DNA from: an uncultured Prevotellaceae bacterium
GTDB taxonomy: Bacteria; Bacteroidota; Bacteroidia; Bacteroidales; Muribaculaceae
DNA length: 35,208 bases
Direction of reading: 5' to 3'
NCBI GenBank assembly: GCA_937904375.1
Contig: CALDIG010000210.1
Coordinates: 1 to 35,208, forward strand
In this document: in pieces, positions 18,303-26,429 of the stretch
Numbering within the stretch: the first letter of the stretch is position 1
How the letters are laid out: every line of letters begins with the position of its first letter
Made by a program: the position numbers and the translations under genes
Notes under the pieces: generated by a model
Told to the model about the DNA's origin: nothing
Databases searched by the model: none
What the model saw: only the letters and a program-made list of their open reading frames with translations

Positions 18303-19685
18303 ATGAGCAAGTCACAATACATAGCAGCTTTAGAGATTGGCAGTTCGAAGATTGTGGGTGCCATAGCCGAGAAGACCTCTGCCGGCTATATGCAAATCAA
18401 TCATCTCGAAGTGGAGAAACTCACCAACAGCGTTAGGCATGGATGCGTGCAGAACGTGGAAAACACCAAAGGGTGCATCAATAGCATCATCAAGAAACTG
18501 GAAAACCGAATTGACGGTACTGTCGATGAGGTGTTTGTGGGATTTAGCGGACGTTCGCTGCACAGCGAGCCCACCGAGGTGAACCATAACCTTGACGCCA
18601 CCGTGCCCATCACCGACGAGGTACTCGACAGCATCGTGAGCGAGGCAGGCCGTGACCCCATCAAGAACTATGAGACCATCAAGGTGGTGCCACGCACCTA
18701 TTATGTGGACAAGAACGAGACCAAGAGCCCGAGCGGACAGTTTGGCTCAAACATCAACATAAAGCTCAACCTTATAGTTGCCAAGCCCAACCTGAAGCTC
18801 AACCTCGACCGTGTGATGAGCGGAGCGGTGAGGGTGCGAGACTATCTTGTCACACCGCTTGTCGTTGCCGACGAGATACTGGAGCCTTCGGAGAAGTCGC
18901 TCGGATGCATGCTAGTGGACTTGGGAGCCGAGACCACTACCGTGTCGATTTATAAAGACGGCTCACTGGTATATCTCACCACCCTTCCACTAGGAGGCCG
19001 CAACATCACCCGCGACATCATGGTGGGCCTCAACGTGCTTGAAGACACTGCCGAGCGAGTGAAGAAGAACATCAGCAATCCGCTCGAGAAGAATGTGGAA
19101 CATGTCTCTATCGAGGGCGTGAGCTCGGCCGATGCCGCCAACTATATCGCTGCCCGCACCGGAGAGATTATCGCCAACATCAAACAGCAGATTTCATACG
19201 CCGGCGTGAAAATCGTTGACCTGCACAACATCGTGCTAATAGGCGGTGGCGCACAGCTGCAAGGCATAGCCCGCCGCATCGAGGACGAGATAAAACTTAG
19301 GGTACGCTTGGGTTCTTATCCCAAGACGCTTAACATCCTTGACCATAACATCAACCGAGCCGAGTATGTGCAGCTCTTCTCGCTACTCTCGAGTGCGGCA
19401 CAGAATATGCCATACAACCAGTCGTGCGTGCGCCTTAACACCTATGGTGACACCGACAACGACTATATGGTCCCCGACTACAGCAGTCGCAACTATAATG
19501 ACGATGACGACTACAGCTATGGCCGCTTCCGCGAGGAGGAGCCGGCACGACCCATCAAGCCCTCAAGGACGAGCGAGCCAAGTGAGACACACGTCGAGCC
19601 CAAGCGCCGCAAGGGATTGTCGTGGCTCGAGAAGGCCCGTAGCAGAATGGAGAGGTTGATGAACGAACCCGAAGATGACGAATAA
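18303..19685 (+). CDS. ftsA: Cell division protein FtsA
   Basis: A 460-residue actin-like ATPase that tethers FtsZ to the membrane. Seen motifs: phosphate-1 EIGSSKIVGAIAE (11-23), phosphate-2 VDLGAETTTVSIY (about 210-222), and the adenosine motif VLIGGGAQLQGIA (about 310-322). After an acidic linker rich in Asp and Tyr (about 385-410), the C-terminus holds a basic amphipathic helix, GLSWLEKARSRMERLM, which fits the membrane-targeting sequence of FtsA. It starts 44 bases after ftsQ. Confidence 0.97.
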   Translation: MSKSQYIAALEIGSSKIVGAIAEKTSAGYMQINHLEVEKLTNSVRHGCVQNVENTKGCINSIIKKLENRIDGTVDEVFVGFSGRSLHSEPTEVNHNLDATVPITDEVLDSIVSEAGRDPIKNYETIKVVPRTYYVDKNETKSPSGQFGSNINIKLNLIVAKPNLKLNLDRVMSGAVRVRDYLVTPLVVADEILEPSEKSLGCMLVDLGAETTTVSIYKDGSLVYLTTLPLGGRNITRDIMVGLNVLEDTAERVKKNISNPLEKNVEHVSIEGVSSADAANYIAARTGEIIANIKQQISYAGVKIVDLHNIVLIGGGAQLQGIARRIEDEIKLRVRLGSYPKTLNILDHNINRAEYVQLFSLLSSAAQNMPYNQSCVRLNTYGDTDNDYMVPDYSSRNYNDDDDYSYGRFREEEPARPIKPSRTSEPSETHVEPKRRKGLSWLEKARSRMERLMNEPEDDE

Positions 19686-19747
19686 ACATTGACTCTACAA
19701 GGCAAATTCTTCAATAGTTTTTTTACTAGTAAACAACACCAAGATAT

Positions 19748-21148
19748 ATGGAAGACAATATGGAAGCCGGCAAGAACAAGACACCGATGATGCCCGGGCA
19801 ACAAGACATTTTTGGAGGCATTGACGAAGGCCCCGGATTTGGCAACGATGAGACACCTGCAGAGGAGAAAGAACCTTGCTTGATAAAGGTGATAGGAATT
19901 GGTGGCGGTGGCAACAATGCCATCAACCACATGTTTAAACAGAACATAAACGGCGTGTCGTTTGTGGTTATCAACACCGACCGACAGGCCCTTAATAACT
20001 CGCCGGTGCCTAATCGCGTACTCATAGGCCCCAACACCACCTTTGGTCTGGGAGCCGGCAACAAGCCCGAGCTGGCGAAGCTGGCTGCCGAGGAGAGCGA
20101 GGAAGATATCGCCGCTCTCTTCGATGACGAGACTAAGATGGTGTTTATCACCGCCGGTATGGGTGGTGGCACCGGAACAGGAGCCGCTCCCGTGGTGGCG
20201 CGCATCGCCCAGGAAAAGGGCATACTCACAATAGGTATCGTCACCATTCCCTTCCTCTTTGAGGGAAAGAAGAAAATCATCAAGGCTCTGAGCGGAGCCG
20301 ACGAGATGCAGAAGTATGTCGATGCCTTGCTCATCATCAACAATGAGCGCCTAAGCGAGATTTATCCCGACCTGAACTTCATGAACGCCTTTGGCAAGGC
20401 CGACGACACCCTGTCGGTAGCTGCACGCAGCATTAGCGACCTGATAAATGTTGACGGCTACATAAACCTCGACTTCCAAGATGTGGACACCACCTTGCGC
20501 AAGGGCGGTGTGGCAATCATCAGTTCGGGTTACGGCGAGGGCGAGCAGCGCGTGACAAAGGCTATTCAAGATGCCCTCAACTCGCCGTTGCTCAAGAACC
20601 GTGACATCTATGGCTCGCAGCGCATCTTGATGAACATCTACTATTCCCGCAACGCTAAGGAAGAGTTCAAGATGAGCGAGATTGATGAGATGAAGAACTT
20701 CATGGCGCAGTTCACCCTCGACCACGACATGATTTGGGGTGTAGCCTACGACGAAACGCTGGGCGAGAAAATCAAGATCACCATGCTTGCGTCGGGATTT
20801 AATGTGTCGCTCGATGCCGAGACGACAATGACAGAGGGCGAGAAGAAGGGAGAGTCGAAGACCGCGACAGCTACCAGTCGCATCGAGCAGGAATATGGAG
20901 AGAAATTCAACGAACTCGACATTGACCGTGCCAAGGCGCAATACATCGTGCTGCGACCTGAAGACATCGACAACGACGAGATAGTTGACCTGCTAGAGAA
21001 GAACCCCGCCTTCAAGCGCGACCAGCAGGTGAAGAACGTGTTCCGCGAGCTGCAAAGCGCTCCCGCCAAGACGACTCCTGCCAAGCCCGTGTCGCCCATA
21101 AGCAAGAAAAAAGGCAGCACCACAGGAACAATTTCGTTTGGAGAATAA
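19748..21148 (+). CDS. ftsZ: Cell division GTPase FtsZ
   Basis: A 466-residue tubulin-like GTPase that forms the Z ring. Seen motifs: IGIGGGGNNAINHM (about 49-62), NTDRQAL (76-82), the tubulin signature GGGTGTG (139-145) and NFMNAFGKADDTL, followed by the synergy loop. An N-terminal extension of about 44 residues, acidic and Pro/Gly-rich, precedes the GTPase core. The tail (about 380-466) is Lys/Ala/Pro-rich and ends GTISFGE, without the DIPAFLR-type peptide of E. coli; NDEIVDLLEKNPAFKR at about 415-430 may serve a similar role. It is followed by a repeat array and serS. Confidence 0.97.
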   Translation: MEDNMEAGKNKTPMMPGQQDIFGGIDEGPGFGNDETPAEEKEPCLIKVIGIGGGGNNAINHMFKQNINGVSFVVINTDRQALNNSPVPNRVLIGPNTTFGLGAGNKPELAKLAAEESEEDIAALFDDETKMVFITAGMGGGTGTGAAPVVARIAQEKGILTIGIVTIPFLFEGKKKIIKALSGADEMQKYVDALLIINNERLSEIYPDLNFMNAFGKADDTLSVAARSISDLINVDGYINLDFQDVDTTLRKGGVAIISSGYGEGEQRVTKAIQDALNSPLLKNRDIYGSQRILMNIYYSRNAKEEFKMSEIDEMKNFMAQFTLDHDMIWGVAYDETLGEKIKITMLASGFNVSLDAETTMTEGEKKGESKTATATSRIEQEYGEKFNELDIDRAKAQYIVLRPEDIDNDEIVDLLEKNPAFKRDQQVKNVFRELQSAPAKTTPAKPVSPISKKKGSTTGTISFGE

Positions 21149-21159
21149 TCAGCGAAATG

Positions 21160-21246
21160 TCTAGAAGTTCTAGATTCTCTAGAAAATCTAGTGTATCTAG
21201 TCAAAACTAAGAACTAAAAACTCAAAACTAAGAACTAAAAACTTAG
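21160..21246. repeat. Composite 9-base then 7-base repeat array (ftsZ-serS spacer)
   Basis: The clearest copy: five 9-base units (TCTAGAAGT, TCTAGATTC, TCTAGAAAA, TCTAGTGTA, TCTAGTCAA; 21160-21204) followed at once by six 7-base units (AACTAAG, AACTAAA, AACTCAA, AACTAAG, AACTAAA, AACTTAG; 21205-21246), ending six bases before the serS ATG. Confidence 0.85.
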
Positions 21247-21252
21247 AATATA

Positions 21253-22524
21253 ATGTTAACTTTACAAGTAATCAACGAAAATCCCGAGCATGTGATAGAG
21301 AGGCTTGCAGTGAAGCACTTTGATGCCCGAGAACCAATAATGAGAATTGTAGAACTCGACAAGCAGCGCCGTGCAGCACAGAAGCAGCGCGACGACAACG
21401 CTTCGCAACTCAACAAGATGGCTGCGCAGATTGGCGCACTCATGAAGCAGGGCAAGCGCGACGAGGCCGAGCAGGCTAAGGCCGCTGTGGCGCAGCTCAA
21501 GGCCACCAACAAGGAAATCGACGACACGATGACCGCTGCCGCCAATGAGATAACCGAGATATTGCTCACCATTCCCAACCTGCCCTGCGACGCGGTGCCC
21601 GAAGGTCGCACCGCCGAGGATAACGTGGTGGAGAAAAGCGGCGGTCCCGAGCCGCATCTGAGCGACGATGCCCTGCCACACTGGGATTTAGCCAAGAAAT
21701 ACAACCTCATCGACTTCGACCTGGGCGTGAAAATCACTGGTGCCGGATTCCCAGTGTATGTGGGCAAAGGCGCCAAGCTGCAGCGTGCCCTCATCCAGTT
21801 CTTCCTCGACGAGGCTGGCAAGGCAGGTTATGTGGAGATCGAGCCTCCATTGGTTGTTAATGAGGCGTCGGGTCTCGGCACTGGCCAATTGCCTGACAAG
21901 GAGGGTCAGATGTATCACTGCCAAGTAGATAACTTCTATCTCATCCCCACCGCCGAGGTACCTGTGACAAACATCTACCGCGATGTGATTATCAATCAGG
22001 AAGATCTTCCCAAGAAGAACTGCGCCTACAGCGCATGCTTCCGCCGCGAGGCTGGCTCTTATGGCAAGGACGTGCGCGGACTCAACCGCCTGCATCAGTT
22101 CGACAAGGTGGAGATAGTGCGCATCGAGCGTCCCGAGGACAGTTATGCCGCTCTCGAGGAAATGAAGGACCATGTGCAAGGTTTACTTGAGAAGCTTGAA
22201 CTGCCGTGGCACATCCTAAGGCTGTGCGGTGGCGACATGAGCTTCACCAGCGCCATAACCTTTGACTTCGAGGTGTGGAGCGCGGCACAGAAGCGCTGGC
22301 TTGAGGTTAGCTCGGTGTCCAACTTCGAGACCTATCAGGCCAACCGCCTCAAGTGCCGCTACCGTGGCGACGACAAGAAGACCCACCTGTGCCACACCCT
22401 CAACGGCTCGGCACTGGCATTGCCCCGCATCGTTGCCGCCCTGCTCGAGAACAACCAGACCCCCGAAGGCATCCGCATCCCCAAGGCACTTCAACGCTAC
22501 ACGGGATTTGAGATCATAGATTAA
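21253..22524 (+). CDS. serS: Seryl-tRNA synthetase
   Basis: A 423-residue class II synthetase that charges tRNA-Ser. The N-terminal 110 residues are a long Lys/Gln/Ala-rich antiparallel coiled coil, the tRNA-binding arm. The catalytic core has TAEVPVTNIYRD, motif 2 CFRREAGSYGKDVRGLNRLHQF (from about 261, split here in description), and motif 3 GSALALPRIVAALLENNQ (about 385-402). Length is typical. It follows ftsZ with only a repeat-filled spacer and ends at a strong terminator, so it may be the last gene of the dcw transcript. Confidence 0.97.
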   Translation: MLTLQVINENPEHVIERLAVKHFDAREPIMRIVELDKQRRAAQKQRDDNASQLNKMAAQIGALMKQGKRDEAEQAKAAVAQLKATNKEIDDTMTAAANEITEILLTIPNLPCDAVPEGRTAEDNVVEKSGGPEPHLSDDALPHWDLAKKYNLIDFDLGVKITGAGFPVYVGKGAKLQRALIQFFLDEAGKAGYVEIEPPLVVNEASGLGTGQLPDKEGQMYHCQVDNFYLIPTAEVPVTNIYRDVIINQEDLPKKNCAYSACFRREAGSYGKDVRGLNRLHQFDKVEIVRIERPEDSYAALEEMKDHVQGLLEKLELPWHILRLCGGDMSFTSAITFDFEVWSAAQKRWLEVSSVSNFETYQANRLKCRYRGDDKKTHLCHTLNGSALALPRIVAALLENNQTPEGIRIPKALQRYTGFEIID

Positions 22525-22529
22525 TAACT

Positions 22530-22564
22530 AATAACCTGCATCTTATTGATGCGGGTTATTTTTT
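22530..22564 (+). terminator. Rho-independent terminator after serS
   Basis: A 13-bp stem with one T-G wobble pair (22530-22542 with 22548-22560), a 5-base loop and a run of T continuing to 22565. It follows the serS stop by six bases and probably ends the dcw-serS transcript. Confidence 0.92.
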
Positions 22565-22609
22565 CTTAACATGTTTCTAAATTTCGAAAACCATTAATAA
22601 GAATATATT

Positions 22610-23413
22610 ATGGAAACAATGCCAATTAACGGAAAGTTTGAACTCATATCTAGCGTAGATTACGAATACGGTTACACCAGTATCAGTAAGCGAGCGATGG
22701 AATTGCATCATAAGAAGCATTTAGCTACTTATGTCAATAACCTTAACACCCTCATTGCTGGCACAGAGTGGGAGGGTAGGTCGCTGGAATATATAGTGAA
22801 GCGTGCTCCTGAGGGTCCCATCTTGAATAATGCTGGGCAAGTGTTGAATCACAATATGTTTTTTGGCAATCTTTTGAATTCTGATTTTCAAGTTGACCAA
22901 CCATATTCTATTTTTGTTGATGAGGGAAGGATGAAGAATATCATCGTAAATAATTTCTATCCTGAAGACAAGGTTCTTCTCAATGAAAATATTAAAAAGT
23001 ATAAGGTTGAAAAAGGAGAAATATACTATGAGATTAAGCATTATAATATAATAGAAAGGGAAACTTTTTGGGAAAGCACATTTTTGAACCGTTTTATTGA
23101 TGCTGGTTTCACTTTGTTTGGTTCAGGCTGGCTGTGGTTGAGTTTGGACGGTCAGCGCAAGTTTGTGATCACACAGGAACCCAACGCTTCAAATCCGCTT
23201 CGTCATGGCCTGCATCCGCTACTCACAATCGACATGTGGGAGCATGCCTATTATCTTGACTATCAAAACCAGAGAGAAGAGTATCTTTATAAAATTCTTG
23301 GTTCGATTAATTGGCATGTTGTGTATAGGCGATACTGCGAAGTTATGGATAATCATGATAAATGCGTGCATAGGCCACTCACAGTACCATCGGCGATCAA
23401 GGTAAATGATTAA
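22610..23413 (+). CDS. Fe/Mn superoxide dismutase with a large internal insertion
   Basis: A 267-residue member of the iron/manganese superoxide dismutase family, which normally runs about 195-200 residues. Metal ligands are all present: His33 (ELHHKKHLATYV), His81 (NNAGQVLNHNMFF), Asp208 and His212 (TIDMWEHAYYLDY). The gateway Tyr41 and His37, Gln77 and FGSGWLWL (170-177) also remain. The Trp that normally precedes Asn-His is Leu79. Between His81 and Trp174 there are 93 residues where E. coli SodB has 49, giving about 44 extra, Lys/Asn/Ile/Tyr-rich and encoded by distinctly AT-rich DNA. A 20-residue tail follows the usual end. It probably dismutates superoxide in the cytosol (no signal peptide); whether it is still active is unknown. 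It stands alone behind the serS terminator. Confidence 0.85.
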   Translation: METMPINGKFELISSVDYEYGYTSISKRAMELHHKKHLATYVNNLNTLIAGTEWEGRSLEYIVKRAPEGPILNNAGQVLNHNMFFGNLLNSDFQVDQPYSIFVDEGRMKNIIVNNFYPEDKVLLNENIKKYKVEKGEIYYEIKHYNIIERETFWESTFLNRFIDAGFTLFGSGWLWLSLDGQRKFVITQEPNASNPLRHGLHPLLTIDMWEHAYYLDYQNQREEYLYKILGSINWHVVYRRYCEVMDNHDKCVHRPLTVPSAIKVND

Positions 23414-23459
23414 TAAAGACCTATAGTTGTCACATCCCTTGTCACATATCTAAACTAAA

Positions 23460-23489
23460 AACCATCCCTTGAGCAATCTTGGGATGGTT
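23460..23489 (-). terminator. Terminator of the LuxR-type regulator gene
   Basis: A 9-bp stem AACCATCCC/GGGATGGTT (23460-23468 with 23481-23489). On the minus strand it is followed by a T-rich run (GGTTTTTAG), so it best serves the regulator gene ending at 23527. On the plus strand the tail is weak. The gap 23414-23526 holds nothing else recognisable. Confidence 0.6.
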
Positions 23490-23526
23490 AATCGTTAGTA
23501 TACCTTGATGACTTTTTTGTTGTTCA

Positions 23527-23742
23527 TCAATCTAGGTCAATTAATTTAAATCTGTAAGCCTTGCCTATCAGTTCGGCAACGTTGCGCGAGTCAGTCTTGT
23601 GCAACAATTGCTTGCGGTGATACTGAACAGTATTAATGGAGATGTACAGCTTCTCAGCTATCTCACGGCTGCTCAAACCCTCGACAAGAAACCTTAGAAC
23701 TTCACGTTCTCGCACCGTTAAATCTTTAGTGGTGTTTGTCAT
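23527..23742 (-). CDS. Stand-alone LuxR/GerE-type helix-turn-helix protein
   Basis: A 71-residue protein that is essentially only a LuxR-type DNA-binding domain: LTVREREVLRFLVEGLSSREIA (residues 8-29), then the recognition region KLYISINTVQYHRKQLLHKT (31-50) and a final helix. There is no receiver or sensor domain. It is expected to bind DNA as a dimer; without an input domain it may respond through its level or through partners. Acidic and Thr residues that start the first helix (TVRERE) match the family. The region upstream (23743-23990) is AT-rich and has no clear promoter on the minus strand. Its targets are unknown; the neighbouring SOD and tRNA are not obvious partners. Confidence 0.88.
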   Translation of the reverse strand: MTNTTKDLTVREREVLRFLVEGLSSREIAEKLYISINTVQYHRKQLLHKTDSRNVAELIGKAYRFKLIDLD

Positions 23743-23994
23743 TTGATTGTCATGTATTAAATTTCAATAATTTGCATCGCAAAATAAAAATATAATTACA
23801 TTATTTCCAAATAATTAGAATGTTTTTTATTGTTTTTTTATTAAAACTACCCCTTTTAGTAGCAAAAAAGTGATAGCATTGACAAATAAATGTTTAATTG
23901 CAGTTTTTCCGTATAAATATAACCTATAATTTGTAATAGTTGAGACCAAAATAACACAGAATAGCATTTTTTTTGAAAAAAAGTTCGCAAAAAA

Positions 23995-24026
23995 TTTGTC
24001 AGTTCAAAAAATGTGCGTAACTTTGC
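23995..24026 (+). promoter_or_regulatory. Promoter of tRNA-Asp
   Basis: A textbook Bacteroidetes promoter: TTTG (23995-23998), a 19-base spacer, then TAACTTTGC (24018-24026), 16 bases before the mature tRNA 5' end. It anchors the lineage call. The 300-base stretch 23743-24042 otherwise shows only AT-rich sequence. Confidence 0.75.
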
Positions 24027-24042
24027 ACCGCAATTCCAAACT

Positions 24043-24116
24043 GGTGCGTTAGTTCAGTTGGTTAGAATGCCTGCCTGTCACGCAGGAGGTCGCTGGTTCG
24101 AGTCCTGTACGCACCG
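24043..24116 (+). tRNA. tRNA-Asp (anticodon GTC)
   Basis: A 74-base cloverleaf: acceptor GGTGCGT pairs perfectly with ACGCACC (24109-24115), anticodon stem CCTGC/GCAGG with loop CTGTCAC giving anticodon GTC, T arm GGTTCGAGTCC, and a G discriminator (24116) as expected for tRNA-Asp. CCA is not encoded (CAGTGG follows). It is a single tRNA gene, and its 3' flank runs into the tail of the symporter gene on the other strand. Confidence 0.97.
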
Positions 24117-24173
24117 CAGTGGAGAGAGGAGAAGAGCGAAGATGTGCTTCGGCACTATTCGCTCTTTCTTTTT

Positions 24174-25556
24174 TTATTTCTTTGTCTTCTTGAAGTATTC
24201 TCTCTCGGCTTTTACTACTCTTGGTGAGAGGAGCAGAATGGCTGTCATGGTGCAGCATGCCATGAGGAAGAAGGCGATGTCCATAAATCCCACCACCACT
24301 TTCAGAGGAACTACTGCAGCCACCACAATCATCGCGAGATAGTAGTAGTTGTAATATTTTGCGTTCTTTGCGCCAAAGAGGAAATTGGTACACTTCAAGC
24401 CGTAGTAGCTGTAGGTGAACATGGTGGAGAAGGCGAAGAAGAACACGATAATCATGAGCAGGTAGTGGCCAATGTTTGGTATGAGTTGTTGCCAGGCTCC
24501 GAGGGCTATAGCCAGGCCTTTAGGGTCATTGCCCACGCCTATGTAGTTGCCGGCGATGATGATGGGGATGGCGGTGAGGGTGCAAATCAGTCCTGAGTCG
24601 ATGGCTGGCCCGAGCATGGCGATGAGTCCCTCGCGCACTGGCTCGGTGTTCTTGCTGGCACCATGCATCATCGAGGCGGTACCGATACCTGCCTCGTTGA
24701 CGTAGGCGGCACGCCGCGCGCCGATGAGCGCCACATAGGCAAAGCCTCCCAGTCCTGCCTCAAAAGTGAACGCTCCCTTGAAGATTGACCCGAAAACTCC
24801 CGGTATCTTGTCATAATTCATGACCATTATCACCAGTACCATAATGAGATAGAGCGCCACCATGAGAGGCACCATCTTAGATGCTATGGCGGCGATGCTC
24901 TTGATTCCTCGCAGAATCACGGCAGCCACGATGGCGACCATGATAACGCCCATGATGAAGCGCAGCCAGGGGGTGTTCTCGATGCCCATAGGAGTGGTGA
25001 AGACCGTGGTCACCGACTCCACGAGCTGGTTGGCTTGCCACACGCACAGGGTGCCCACCAGTCCGAAGATGGCGAACGCCACGGCAAGGGGTTTCCATTT
25101 CTCTCCCAGTCCTTTAGTGATGATATACATGGGTCCGCCCTGCACCTCGCCGGCGCTGTCTTTGCCTTTGTACATGATGGCGAGGGTGCCCTCAAAGAAT
25201 TTGGTGGTCATTCCCACCAGCGCGCTCACCCACATCCAGAATATCACGCCTGGGTTGCCGTTGCCCACGGTCAATGCCACCGCTACGCCGGCGATGTTGC
25301 CCATTCCCACCGTGGCGGCGATGGCGCTCATCAGAGCTTGGAACGAGCTGATTTGTCCTGTCTCTTTGCCGCTGTCGGCAGCTTGCTTCTGTCGCAGCAT
25401 GGCGATGGCTTGCGGCAGTCGCCTTATCGAGACCGCCTTTGAAAATATGAATAAGAACAGTCCGCCGCCTATTAGCAGCAGGAACTCGGGATACTCGCAC
25501 AGCATATCGGCCGTGGCGATTATGGCATCTCCTATTTTGTTGAAGAAATTGGTCAT
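24174..25556 (-). CDS. Sodium:amino acid (alanine/glycine) symporter, AGCS family
   Basis: A 460-residue inner membrane protein with about 10-11 membrane segments. It matches the alanine-or-glycine:cation symporter family, which imports small amino acids with sodium. Seen motifs: SSFQALMSAIAATVGMGNIAGVAVAL (residues about 70-95, a family hallmark), GNGNPGVIFWMW (about 98-109), FFEGTLAIMYKG, GGPMYII, and GARRAAYVNEAGIGTASMMH (about 290-309). Its 3' end lies 58 bases from the tRNA gene on the opposite strand. The substrate could be alanine, glycine or a close analogue. It is separated from the TPM genes by an 8-base repeat array. Confidence 0.95.
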   Translation of the reverse strand: MTNFFNKIGDAIIATADMLCEYPEFLLLIGGGLFLFIFSKAVSIRRLPQAIAMLRQKQAADSGKETGQISSFQALMSAIAATVGMGNIAGVAVALTVGNGNPGVIFWMWVSALVGMTTKFFEGTLAIMYKGKDSAGEVQGGPMYIITKGLGEKWKPLAVAFAIFGLVGTLCVWQANQLVESVTTVFTTPMGIENTPWLRFIMGVIMVAIVAAVILRGIKSIAAIASKMVPLMVALYLIMVLVIMVMNYDKIPGVFGSIFKGAFTFEAGLGGFAYVALIGARRAAYVNEAGIGTASMMHGASKNTEPVREGLIAMLGPAIDSGLICTLTAIPIIIAGNYIGVGNDPKGLAIALGAWQQLIPNIGHYLLMIIVFFFAFSTMFTYSYYGLKCTNFLFGAKNAKYYNYYYLAMIVVAAVVPLKVVVGFMDIAFFLMACCTMTAILLLSPRVVKAEREYFKKTKK

Positions 25557-25585
25557 GATACAATTATATCTAAATGATTATAGAA

Positions 25586-25673
25586 GACAAGTGAACGAGA
25601 GGACAAGAAAACAAGATGACAAGAAAACGAGTGGACAAGAAAACGAGTGGACAAGAAAACGAGTGGACAAGAA
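25586..25673. repeat. 8-base tandem array alternating GACAAGAA and AACGAGTG
   Basis: Eleven 8-base units, mostly alternating to make a 16-base higher-order repeat. It fills the space between the symporter start (25556) and the end of the TPM reading frame (25679). It is similar in unit size and ACAAG core to the array at 1-56 read in reverse complement. Confidence 0.85.
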
Positions 25674-25678
25674 GTTGA

Positions 25679-26402
25679 TTAGAACTTTGCGCCAGCACCA
25701 GCACCGCCAAAGTCGCCTCCGCCATACTTGTATTTGTAGGGCTCGGGTTCTTCGGGTTTGGTGTCGTCATCGTTATTGTCTTCTTCCTCTTGTTGATCTT
25801 CTTCCTCTACAGGCTCTTCTTGCTCAGGACTTGCCGTCATTGCCGAGGCTGCGCCCGCCTGATTATTATCGGCTGGTTGTTGCGGCAGCTTGCGCTTGCT
25901 CATATTCTTCGATGACGATAGGCTCGATGTAGTTGACTGCCTCATCGATGCCACTGGCATAGTCGCCATCCTTGAAATGCGGCACCATGAGAGAGTCGAT
26001 GATGTAACGGCATTTCACATCGGGCAGTGCGCCTTCAAGCCCGGGACCAGGTTCGATGAACACTGCGCCACCGCCTTTGTCGTTCCTGGGTTTCACAAGA
26101 ATTATCAGGCCGTTGTTAGACTTTTTGTCGCCGATGCCCCATTTCTTGCCAAGTTGGGTGGCAAACTGGTTGGCTTCGAGTTTGCCCAAGTCGTTGACGG
26201 TGACCACCACAATCTGGTTGGTGGTGCGTCGTGATAACGTGTCGAGCCTAGTGTTGAGGGCATTTACTAACGAGTCGTTCTTGATAATCCCAGCCATGTC
26301 GATGACGGGCATCATGCTATCGGGTCTCTCTGGCACCTGAGCCATGCCCACTTCCCCGACCATGAGGGCTAATGCAATTAATACTATTTTAAAAAGCTTC
26401 AT
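25679..26402 (-). pseudogene. TPM-domain secreted protein, frameshifted
   Basis: The first part (26402 to 25866, 178 residues) has a signal peptide (residues 1-21, ending GMAQ) and a TPM domain (TLP18.3/Psb32/MOLO-1 type; TNQIVVVTVNDL near 61-72, FATQLGKKWGIG near 80-91, PHFKDGDYASGIDEAV near 142-157), then stops at tandem TAA codons (25868-25866). A +1 shift near 25871 opens an acidic Glu/Asp/Gln-rich linker and a tail GGGDFGGAGAGAKF ending at 25679. That tail is what TPM proteins of this kind normally end with, and the intact paralogue next door ends GGGSFGGGGAGGSW. So the downstream frame is the lost C-terminus. It may be a mutation, an assembly error or, less likely, frameshifting in vivo. 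Unlike the paralogue, it has no obvious membrane segment. Confidence 0.75.
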
Positions 26403-26429
26403 CTCAAAGATAAGTGTCTATTGTTAAGT

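Noticed and set aside
22571..22609. Promoter of the SOD gene at TAAATTTC (22578-22585)
   Set aside because: It misses the last G of the -7 box and has no TTTG at the right distance; too weak to list.
23743..23990. Small RNA or riboswitch in the AT-rich stretch before the tRNA promoter
   Set aside because: Only a 4-bp hairpin could be drawn and no known riboswitch core was seen.
24862..25932. 356-codon plus-strand frame over the symporter and the repeat array
   Set aside because: It is antisense to a strong transporter gene, then runs through a low-complexity repeat; no domain is visible.
25679..25969. Separate 96-codon gene
   Set aside because: Only its second half looks like protein, and that half is the usual ending of the overlapping TPM gene, so it is treated as the frameshifted C-terminus.
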